Assembly: GCA_017940545.1 (NCBI GenBank)
Contig: JAGAYI010000019.1
Coordinates: 1 to 32,244 of the forward strand
DNA: 32,244 bases
Direction: 5' to 3'
Source of the DNA: Prevotella sp.
GTDB lineage: Bacteria; Bacteroidota; Bacteroidia; Bacteroidales; Bacteroidaceae
A program made the translations under genes and the position numbers. Shown here piece by piece: positions 15,961 through 23,057 of this stretch. Positions within the stretch are counted from its first letter, which is position 1. The number at the start of each line of letters is the position of its first letter. A model generated the notes under the pieces. It worked only from the letters and a program-made list of their open reading frames with translations, did no database searches and was not told the origin of the DNA.

Positions 15961-17856
15961 TTATATTTGTTTGATGATTTCTTTGAATTCTTCTTCAGGC
16001 ATAATGCGGGCACCAACTTCCTGTGCTTTCTGCATCTTAGATGGTCCAGCATTATAGCCTGTTATCAGTATGTTTGTTTTCTTGTTCACTCCATCTTTAA
16101 TGATGGCACCAAGTTCGTTCAACTTGTGTGCATATTCTTGACTATCACTTTTTGCAAAGCCTGTCAGCACAACAACTTGGTTCTTGAAAGGATTATCGGC
16201 AACACTTTCCAAGTCTGTACGTTGCACCTTGTCCTCAGGATTATATTTCTGTTTAGATGTAGTTGGCGTTTCTGCAACTTCAACAGTTTCACCTTCGCTA
16301 AGTATCTTTTGGAATAGAACCATCAAATTGCCGCTCATTTCTGCATCGGCCAAAGCATTATGATGATTGTTGCCAGCAATGCCAAATCGCTTACATACCG
16401 TGTCAAGTTGATGGGTTCCAGGTCCTTCTTCAGTGATTCCAAGTTTAGCCTCTACTTGTCTCGACAGTACAAGTGTGTCGAAAATGTTCTCAAAATCAAG
16501 TTTTGTCTCAATTCCATAGAATGCACTTGCATCTCTTATGCATGCTCTTTCTACACATGCATTATGTGCTACAAGAGGTAAACCATCAGCAAAGCGTTCC
16601 ATATCTGGTAATACTTCCTCAAATGTCTTCGCGTCTTTCACCATTTCCTCTGTCAAACCATGAATCCAAGTCAGTACGGTACCACATTTTCCAGGATAAT
16701 CGAATGGTGGACGAATGAGAGTATAGAATCTATCTACGATTTCGCCATCAATATATTTAACCATACCGACAGAACATGCCGAAACACGCTGAGGAAAAAG
16801 CGTTTCAAAATCAATTCCGACGAAAGATTTTGGTAGGGACTTAACATCATATTTGCGATAATTGATTCTTCTTAGTGTCCTTGCGCCAACCTTTCTAACT
16901 TTGATTTCTACAGAGCCATTTCTTTTGATTACTTGGACTTTATACCCATCAACGATTTCATCGTACTTGTATATGTTATAGTCATAAATCCCGTACTTCT
17001 CTTTGAGTCCTTCGTAAGAAACAGTTTTGCCATTTGAAATAATGCACTCGCCAACAAGCAGAATTTCAGAAAGTAACTTATCGTCCATGTCAGGATTATA
17101 ATATTCGCTTAGATATAAAGAGATCTTAACAAGATTACCATTGTCAGCTTCTACGTCAGCATAACGGAATGGATAATGAGAATAATTTAGAGGAATATTC
17201 ATTCGTCCGTTAATCAGTTCTCCATTATCCATGCATACATGTTGGAGGTTAAATCCGAAAAAATCTGTATCCCAATAATCATTAGAATATGTGTCGCTAT
17301 TCAAAATCTTCTGGATTTTCTCATTCCAATAGTACTGAGCTTCTTCTTTAGCTTTCCTTTCAGCTTCTATCTTCCTTTGCTTTTCTTCTTCTTTTCTTCT
17401 GATAGCATCATCATGTGCCTGCTGTTGGAGCTGGCGCATAAGTTCATTACCACATTCAGGGCATCCACATCTTGAATTCAGTATAGCATAAGGAAGTTTT
17501 ATAAAAGCTCCGTGCTTAGGGCAAATCAACATGATAGGCGAAGTAGAACTTTCGTAAACAAACTCTTCCAATCCAAATTTATTACCAAACTTCTCTTTCA
17601 ATTTGGCAATAAACTTCTCTCCCTTCTCGCATTTGGGGCATCCTTTGCCATCCAAATGCTCACGGGCATAAACTTGAAAATCACCATGAACGGGACACGT
17701 CACCACAACTCGATGCTCACTATTCCTATAGGCCACTTTGCTATAGTCATAGCGGTCACCATAAACCTGCTTGGCCTCTGCTATGAATGATTCCGTTGTG
17801 ACCACTCTTCTGCAGAGCTCCAAACTTCTATTGCCTTGTTTCTCTAACATATCCAT
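15961..17856 (-). CDS. Multidomain DEDDh 3'-5' exonuclease with zinc motifs and C-terminal BRCT
   Basis: The protein (631 residues from ATG 17856; a GTG at 17868 is possible) has five parts. Residues about 22-140 carry two related zinc-ribbon-like repeats: CPVHGDF with CPKC (C54, C73, C76) and CPKHGAF with CGCPEC (C112, H115, C130-C135). A charged coiled coil follows (about 145-175), then an unrecognised middle domain (about 180-340). The exonuclease domain of DnaQ/epsilon type is at about 345-520, with D349 and E351 (IDFET), motif II AHNACVERAC where E436 replaces the usual Asp, and H499/D504 (HHNALADAEM). A BRCT domain closes it (about 558-631: NQVVVLTGFAKSD ... TNILITGY). It would degrade DNA or RNA 3' ends. 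It leads the BRCT-TIR cassette behind a good promoter. Confidence 0.85.
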   Translation of the reverse strand: MDMLEKQGNRSLELCRRVVTTESFIAEAKQVYGDRYDYSKVAYRNSEHRVVVTCPVHGDFQVYAREHLDGKGCPKCEKGEKFIAKLKEKFGNKFGLEEFVYESSTSPIMLICPKHGAFIKLPYAILNSRCGCPECGNELMRQLQQQAHDDAIRRKEEEKQRKIEAERKAKEEAQYYWNEKIQKILNSDTYSNDYWDTDFFGFNLQHVCMDNGELINGRMNIPLNYSHYPFRYADVEADNGNLVKISLYLSEYYNPDMDDKLLSEILLVGECIISNGKTVSYEGLKEKYGIYDYNIYKYDEIVDGYKVQVIKRNGSVEIKVRKVGARTLRRINYRKYDVKSLPKSFVGIDFETLFPQRVSACSVGMVKYIDGEIVDRFYTLIRPPFDYPGKCGTVLTWIHGLTEEMVKDAKTFEEVLPDMERFADGLPLVAHNACVERACIRDASAFYGIETKLDFENIFDTLVLSRQVEAKLGITEEGPGTHQLDTVCKRFGIAGNNHHNALADAEMSGNLMVLFQKILSEGETVEVAETPTTSKQKYNPEDKVQRTDLESVADNPFKNQVVVLTGFAKSDSQEYAHKLNELGAIIKDGVNKKTNILITGYNAGPSKMQKAQEVGARIMPEEEFKEIIKQI

Positions 17857-18011
17857 ATTGGTTTTCACTTCGTTTCCTTCTTTTTATCTTATCTCATCCA
17901 GCACTTTGCCATTACACAAGAAGTACTTAGTCCCTGATAGACACCAAAAGGGGTATGTAAACGTACCGGTTCTTTGCTGTTCATATTGTGTCGTTAGTGT
18001 AATATTCCCTG

Positions 18012-18042
18012 CAAATTTACATAATAATTATGAAAAGACAAA
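18012..18042 (-). promoter_or_regulatory. Promoter of the exonuclease-BRCT(-TIR) cassette
   Basis: On the minus strand TTTG (18042-18039), exactly 19 bp, then TAAATTTG (18019-18012): an ideal Bacteroidota promoter. Transcription would start near 18005, leaving a leader of about 150 nt before the ATG at 17856. Confidence 0.75.
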
Positions 18043-18264
18043 TAACTAAAAGATAAAAAAGATACTTCAGCTCACGAAAATGCTATGTTTTGCTCACGAA
18101 AACGCCGTTATGAGCAAGTGTAAACGCCGTGTTTAGGTGCTGAAAGTGCCGTTTTCAGTGGCTGAAAGTACCGTTTTTCCTTACTTAAACCTATAGTTTA
18201 GGTAAGGGAAACCTATAGTTAGTACGGCACAAAGTATAGGTTTGTGTATAGGAAAGTCGCATCG

Positions 18265-18311
18265 CTTGCTCAGGTGCCGCTTGAGCAAAGTTCAAGCGGC
18301 ACCTGAGCAAG
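18265..18311. repeat. 20-bp perfect inverted repeat with 7-nt loop
   Basis: CTTGCTCAGGTGCCGCTTGA at 18265-18284 is followed by GCAAAGT and by its exact reverse complement at 18292-18311. A further half-copy (TTCAAGTGCCGCCTGAGG) starts at 18313. There is no T-run after it on either strand, so a plain intrinsic terminator is unlikely. Confidence 0.9.
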
Positions 18312-18378
18312 GTTCAAGTGCCGCCTGAGGAGAAAAATTTCGAGAGAATCCAAAGACCCAACCAAATGTGGCTGAAAG

Positions 18379-18465
18379 GCCGATGTATAAAGGGTTTGAG
18401 AATAGTGGGGTATTGCCTAAAGAGGTAACATACAGGTAACCAAACACCCCACCTAACACCCCACC
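18379..18465 (+). repeat. 87-bp inverted repeat, left arm (downstream of the VapE-like gene)
   Basis: Its reverse complement aligns without gaps to 19867-19953 with about 66 of 87 identical bases by hand count. It begins two bases beyond the VapE-like stop codon. Both arms end towards the gene in runs of the type CCCCACC. Confidence 0.8.
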
Positions 18466-18467
18466 CT

Positions 18468-19670
18468 TCATCGGTTTTTCACTACGCGATAGTAGTTGAT
18501 GTTGCCATGATTGGTGTGCCCATAACCGAGTTCCTTCAGCGCCAGACCCAGATGTACCTTGGTGCTGTGGCAGCTCTTGACGGAGGGGTATTCATGCTGA
18601 ATGAGTTTCAGCAACTGTCCGCAGCTCATGGGTTTTGTGACTTCTCCCTCATTAGGTTTGCGGAAGCAGCAGCTGACAATTTCAGCGATATCCTTCTGCT
18701 CCATGTAATTGAGGTTCAACTCCTGAATACGGGCTACCTCGCTGTTGTTGAACCAGTAGGGAGCCTTCAACTCGCGGATCTCATGAAGCACCTGTGCATA
18801 GAGCTGATCGTAGTCAATCTCGCCGCCGTTGTCAATGAGCTGTCCCTGCGGGATGGTCAGGCAGATGTAGCGACGGCTACCTGTGGCATCCGTCAGCGGA
18901 TGAGGGTTGTTCGTGGTTGCCACGAAGGAAGCGAAGCGGGGGCGGTCTTCCTGCGAACAGCCATAGATGGGACGGCCGTTGACCTTACTCTTCGAGAGTG
19001 TCTGTTTCAGCGCCGCATGCTGACTGGGACGGATAGCCTCCAATTCATCGAGGTTGACCAAGAGGTTGTTGGTCAGCGCCATCTCCTTGTCAAACTTGTT
19101 GGAGAGGTTCAGGTGGTCAAGGAAATACTGACGCAGATGCGGAGGGAGCAAGCGCACAACGAAGGTGGTTTTGCCACAGCCCTGCGGACCAATCAGCGTG
19201 GGAAGGCACTCGTTGCCATGCAGGGTGTCCATCTGGAGCCAGTGGGCTACCATCGAGCGCAACCAGACGACGAGGAAACCATGCTGTTCCGTGCTGATGC
19301 CGGGCAGTCGGCTGAAGAGACGAGAAACGTGGTTCTGTCCGTCCCACTGGGGCAGATGTTCCAGATAGTCGCCAATGGGATTGAATACAGGCACCTCTTC
19401 TGAATGCATCAGGTCGATGATGAGCGACTTGGGGTTGCCACCCTCGCAAATGTCCTCACGACGAGCTCTGATAATGATGCTGTTCAGGGCTTCCTGTGTC
19501 AGTACTCGCCAGACGGGGGTGTCGTCGCCCTGTGGTTTGGTTGAAAACTCTACTTTCCCGCTCAGCACGTTGCGGCGGAAAAGATAATGATCCTGAAGGA
19601 ACAACTCTACAGAAAGTATTCCTTCCTGTGAAGCTGCAATAGCCTCACCATTTAGAATGGTTTTTGACAT
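18468..19670 (-). CDS. VapE-like (virulence-associated E family) P-loop ATPase
   Basis: The 400-residue protein matches the virulence-associated E family, often paired with a DUF3874-type C-terminus in Bacteroidales. Walker A is GPQGCGKTT (161-169), Walker B is in NLLVNLDELEA (202-212), and a sensor/arginine-finger region follows at about 250-270 (ATTNNPHPLTDATGSRRYI). The last about 60 residues form a small winged-helix-like domain. Relatives are primase-helicase-type replication proteins of phages, satellites and integrated elements; no primase domain is visible here, so this copy looks like the helicase part only. It stands alone, with 87-bp inverted repeats on both sides and its own promoter. 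The GC-richer composition differs from the adjacent exonuclease cassette, pointing to separate origins. Confidence 0.85.
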   Translation of the reverse strand: MSKTILNGEAIAASQEGILSVELFLQDHYLFRRNVLSGKVEFSTKPQGDDTPVWRVLTQEALNSIIIRARREDICEGGNPKSLIIDLMHSEEVPVFNPIGDYLEHLPQWDGQNHVSRLFSRLPGISTEQHGFLVVWLRSMVAHWLQMDTLHGNECLPTLIGPQGCGKTTFVVRLLPPHLRQYFLDHLNLSNKFDKEMALTNNLLVNLDELEAIRPSQHAALKQTLSKSKVNGRPIYGCSQEDRPRFASFVATTNNPHPLTDATGSRRYICLTIPQGQLIDNGGEIDYDQLYAQVLHEIRELKAPYWFNNSEVARIQELNLNYMEQKDIAEIVSCCFRKPNEGEVTKPMSCGQLLKLIQHEYPSVKSCHSTKVHLGLALKELGYGHTNHGNINYYRVVKNR

Positions 19671-19741
19671 AAAATAAAATAAGAATTAAGATTTGAGGCT
19701 AAGAGTGGCCAATGAGTGTTTCTCATGCATCAAAGCGTTTG

Positions 19742-19773
19742 CAAAGATACAAAATTTTTAAGCGAAATCCAAG
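19742..19773 (-). promoter_or_regulatory. Promoter of the VapE-like gene
   Basis: The minus strand has CTTG (19773-19770), 20 bp, then TATCTTTG (19749-19742), a good -7 box with a one-mismatch -33 box. Predicted start near 19735, leader about 65 nt. Confidence 0.65.
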
Positions 19774-19866
19774 TTTTTGGGCAAAAAAGTTTTAGTTATC
19801 TGTTCTTGCGTCCCGATGGTAGCGGCAAAGCCGAGCGATCTGTTATCAGTTATCAGTTTTCAGGCT

Positions 19867-19953
19867 GGTGGGGTGTTTGGTGGGATGTATGGTTACCTCT
19901 TAGTTACCTCTTTGAGAACCACCCAACCCGCTTCAAACGCCCTGTACATCGGC
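19867..19953 (-). repeat. 87-bp inverted repeat, right arm (upstream of the VapE-like gene)
   Basis: Partner of 18379-18465. Read on the minus strand it can encode MYRAFEAGWVVLKEVTKR then stop; the left arm read on the plus strand can encode the related MYKGFENSGVLPKEVTYR then stop. Confidence 0.8.
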
Positions 19954-19981
19954 ATTTGCGGTGGTTTTGGTGGGGAGTACC

Positions 19982-20020
19982 AAAAAGACCGGAACATCGT
20001 GGGGATGCTCCGGCCTTTTA
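19982..20020 (-). terminator. Intrinsic terminator of the nuo operon
   Basis: On the minus strand, starting 24 bp after the nuoN stop, AAAAGGCCGGAGCATC and GATGTTCCGGTCTTTTT form a long GC-rich stem with a few mismatches, a short loop and a terminal T-run. It may also work weakly in the other direction because the opposite strand ends in CTTTTATAT. Confidence 0.85.
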
Positions 20021-20043
20021 TATGAGAAAAACGTTCTGAACGC

Positions 20044-21522
20044 TTACAACGCTGCAGAAGCGTAGATCCAGTCGTAGATGCAGCTGACGACACCGAAGAG
20101 GGCGATGCCTGCGGTGCAGATGGCCATGGCCACCTTGGTGCTGTTGTCACTCTGGAACGTGGGCAGCGGTGTGTCGGTCTTCTTGATGTACATGGCCTTC
20201 ACAATGAGCAGGTAGTAGTATAGGCTGACGACGGTGTTGATCAAGGCTATGAAGACAACGAAGTAAGCCCAGAAGGGGTTTGGCTCGTGGCCTGCCACGC
20301 CTGCCATGAAGACGAAGAACTTGGAGAACATACCTGCAAACGGGGGAATACCAGCCAGCGAGAACAGGGCCAGCGTCATGAGGAACGCCAGCTTGGGGTT
20401 GGTCTGGTAGAAACCATCGTAGGTGCTCATCATGGTCAGCGGCTGACCGCCAGGCGAGGGCTGTCCCTTATGTTCGACAACATTAATGACTGTGAAGACG
20501 GCCATGTTGGCGACTACATAGACGAGCACGTAGTAGATAAGTGCGGTTGTGGAAATCTGGAAGTTGTTTCCGATAACAGCCAGCATGATGTAGCCTGCCT
20601 GCGAGATGGAGCTGTAGGCCATGAAGCGCTTGAGTTCCTTCTGACGGATGGCAAAAAGGTTGGCTATGGTGATGCTGAGAATGATGACGACGAAGAGCAT
20701 AGCCTGATAGTAGTCTGCCATGGGGGCAAAGGCTTTCTCGAGCACGATGAGCAGCGTGAGGGCTGCTGCGCCCTTGGAGATAACACTCAGGTAGCCAGTG
20801 ACGGGCGTGGGGGCTCCCTGGTAGGTGTCGGCCGTCCAGAAGTGGAAAGGTACGAGCGAGAGCTTGAAGCCCAGTCCGCTGAAGAAGAAGGCCAAGCCCA
20901 CGAGCATGATGGGTGCGAACATATAATGTCCCTCGAGTGCCTGGCGGACACCGTCGTAATAGAGCGTACCTGCTCCGGCATAGACAAACGAGATGCCGAA
21001 GAGCATGATGCCGCTCGAGAAGGTGGCTACAAGGATGTACTTGGCAGCGGCCTCGGCAGAGTGTTTCTTCAGCTTGTCGAATGCCACGATGCAGGCCAAG
21101 GGCACGGAGGCGGTCTCCAGTCCGAGGAAGAACAGCAGGAAGTGTCCGCTGGACATCATGAAATACATGCCGAGCAGTGTGGAGAGGATGAGCATGTAGA
21201 ACTCACCCTCATACTTCGTGGCGGTGGCGCTGGAACGCACCCAGGTCTGAGCCATGACGACGACGATGAACGTGCCGGCGGTGAGGATGGTCTTCATCAC
21301 GCTGACGGCGTTGGTTGTGACGTACATGCCGCCGAAGGCTTCGGTGGGTACGGCTGTCAGACATACGCCGGTGGTGACGGCTAACAGGCCGAGGGTCAGA
21401 ATGTAGAGCGTGTTGCCCTTCTCCTGTTTCTTGGCTATGCAGAAATCTGCAAAAAATATGATGATGAGCGCGAGCACCAGGGCGGCTTCGGGCAGCATCA
21501 GTAAGAATTGACTATATCCCAT
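20044..21522 (-). CDS. nuoN: Complex I subunit N, antiporter-like
   Basis: NuoN is one of the three antiporter-like membrane subunits that carry proton translocation in NADH:quinone oxidoreductase-type complexes. The 492-residue protein has about 14 hydrophobic segments and the family signature around WTADTYQGAPTPVTGYLSVISKGAA. It is the last gene of the nuo operon; the hairpin terminator follows it. The gap to nuoM is 19 bp with an AGGAGGAG-like purine stretch before the ATG. Confidence 0.95.
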   Translation of the reverse strand: MGYSQFLLMLPEAALVLALIIIFFADFCIAKKQEKGNTLYILTLGLLAVTTGVCLTAVPTEAFGGMYVTTNAVSVMKTILTAGTFIVVVMAQTWVRSSATATKYEGEFYMLILSTLLGMYFMMSSGHFLLFFLGLETASVPLACIVAFDKLKKHSAEAAAKYILVATFSSGIMLFGISFVYAGAGTLYYDGVRQALEGHYMFAPIMLVGLAFFFSGLGFKLSLVPFHFWTADTYQGAPTPVTGYLSVISKGAAALTLLIVLEKAFAPMADYYQAMLFVVIILSITIANLFAIRQKELKRFMAYSSISQAGYIMLAVIGNNFQISTTALIYYVLVYVVANMAVFTVINVVEHKGQPSPGGQPLTMMSTYDGFYQTNPKLAFLMTLALFSLAGIPPFAGMFSKFFVFMAGVAGHEPNPFWAYFVVFIALINTVVSLYYYLLIVKAMYIKKTDTPLPTFQSDNSTKVAMAICTAGIALFGVVSCIYDWIYASAAL

Positions 21523-21541
21523 AATCTTTATCTCCTCCTTA

Positions 21542-23023
21542 TTAGATGATGTTAGACAAAATGGGGCCTACTGCATCGTTAATGACATTGCTGGCCCACA
21601 GGGGGAACAGGCCGAGGCCGGCCACACAGGCAATGAGGCTGATGACGGCGACGCGCTCGTCCCAGGTGGCATCGGTGAGCTCCAGGAAGTGCTTGTTCTC
21701 TACTTCGCCATAGAGAATCTTGCCGACGACACGCAGGATATAGACTGCGGTAACTACAATAGACGTACAAGCGATGATGGTTGCCACGCGGTGGAAAGTG
21801 TCAGCATTCTCGAACGAACCGACGAAGATGGTCATCTCGGCAATGAAGCCTGAGAAGCCCGGCAGACCGAGGTTGGCCAGACCGGCAATGACATAACCGA
21901 CGGCGAGGAAAGGCATGATCTTCATCAGGCCAGCCAACTCGCGAATATCGCGGGTGTGGGTACGACCGTAAATCATACCGATGAGGGCAAAGAAGAGAGC
22001 CGTCATCAGACCGTGAGAAAGCATCTGCAGGATGGCACCGGTGCAAGAGGTCTTCGTCATCATCAGAAGCGCAAAGAGCACCAAACCGCAGTGGGACACC
22101 GACGAATAGGCGTTGATGTACTTCAAGTCGGTCTGTACGCAGGCCGAGAAGGCACCATAGACGACGGAGATGGTGGTGAGGATGAGGAATATCCACGCCA
22201 GGTCGTTGGCTGCCTCAGGCAGCAGATACATGGCTACGCGGAAGCAGCCGTAGCCTCCAAGCTTCATGAGCACACCGGCATGGAGCATGGACACGGCGGT
22301 AGGCGCTGAAGCATGACCGTCGGGCGACCATGTGTGGAACGGGAACAGGGCTCCCAGTACGCCGAAGCCGATGAAGATGAAGGGGAAGAGCACCTTCTGC
22401 ATGTGAACGGGAATGTTGTGCATGGCAGCAATCTCGTTGACGTTCATGGTGGTGGCACCGCTGAAGTAGTAGATGCCCAGGATGCCCAGGATGAGCAGTG
22501 CTGAACCACCCATCAGCATGAGTGTAAGCTTCATGGCAGCATACTCTTTCTTGCCGGAGCCCCAAACGCCAATGAGCAGGTACATGGGGATGAGGGCTAC
22601 CTCGTAGAACATGAACATGGTGAACATGTCGGTGCAGATGAAGAAGCCATAGACTCCTGTTGAGAGCAGGGTGAACCAGAGGAAATACTCCTTGGTCATG
22701 GGTTTCAGCTGCCACGAGGCAAAGGTTCCCGTGAAGACGATGATGCTCGAAAGGAGCAGCATGACTACCGAGATGCCATCGACACCGACGGAATAGGCAA
22801 TGTTAAGCGGCTTGAACCAAGGCGTTGAAGAGGCGAGCAACATGACATCGGCATTGCCGGCAGCACGTTGTTGTACGAAATAAATGGTCAGCCATACGGA
22901 CAGTGCCAGCAGGCATGATGCGCCGACAACCATCACACCACGCACCTGACTGAGGTTCTTGGCCAGCCAAAGGCCCAGAAGCATCAGGGCGGGAATTATT
23001 ACGAATAGACTTAATATATTCAT
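21542..23023 (-). CDS. nuoM: Complex I subunit M, antiporter-like
   Basis: NuoM is the middle antiporter-like proton-channel subunit of the membrane arm. The 493-residue sequence has about 14 hydrophobic segments, EVALIPMYLLIGVWG with the key membrane Glu of this family, and WSPDGHASAPTAVSMLHAG in the discontinuous-helix region. It lies between nuoN and nuoL, with 34 bp to nuoL. Confidence 0.96.
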   Translation of the reverse strand: MNILSLFVIIPALMLLGLWLAKNLSQVRGVMVVGASCLLALSVWLTIYFVQQRAAGNADVMLLASSTPWFKPLNIAYSVGVDGISVVMLLLSSIIVFTGTFASWQLKPMTKEYFLWFTLLSTGVYGFFICTDMFTMFMFYEVALIPMYLLIGVWGSGKKEYAAMKLTLMLMGGSALLILGILGIYYFSGATTMNVNEIAAMHNIPVHMQKVLFPFIFIGFGVLGALFPFHTWSPDGHASAPTAVSMLHAGVLMKLGGYGCFRVAMYLLPEAANDLAWIFLILTTISVVYGAFSACVQTDLKYINAYSSVSHCGLVLFALLMMTKTSCTGAILQMLSHGLMTALFFALIGMIYGRTHTRDIRELAGLMKIMPFLAVGYVIAGLANLGLPGFSGFIAEMTIFVGSFENADTFHRVATIIACTSIVVTAVYILRVVGKILYGEVENKHFLELTDATWDERVAVISLIACVAGLGLFPLWASNVINDAVGPILSNII

Positions 23024-23057
23024 TGTTTCGTTGTTTCGTTTTTTTCGTTATTCGACA

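Larger units (their letters stand above)
18043..18467. other. Repeat-rich non-coding stretch between the exonuclease and VapE-like genes
   Basis: About 425 bp hold no credible gene but many short repeats. GCTCACGAAAA occurs at 18070 and 18092; AACGCCGT at 18101 and 18123; GCTGAAAGT[GA]CCGTTTT at 18139 and 18161. An imperfect hairpin with 12-bp arms lies at 18179-18207 (CCTTACTTAAAC / GTTTAGGTAAGG), AACCTATAGTT recurs near 18210, a 20-bp perfect inverted repeat lies at 18265-18311, and one 87-bp arm of a larger inverted repeat at 18379-18465. The pattern resembles iterons or an operator region; function is not known. Confidence 0.75.

Noticed and set aside
18265-18311. Intrinsic terminator at the 20-bp inverted repeat
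   Set aside because: The stem is perfect but neither strand has a T-run directly after it.
18043-18467. CRISPR array in the repeat-rich stretch
   Set aside because: The repeats are short, unequal in spacing and of several types; there are no cas genes.
19716-20039. Small plus-strand open frames of 82 and 107 codons beside the VapE-like promoter
   Set aside because: They run through an inverted-repeat arm and the nuo terminator and show no protein-like features.
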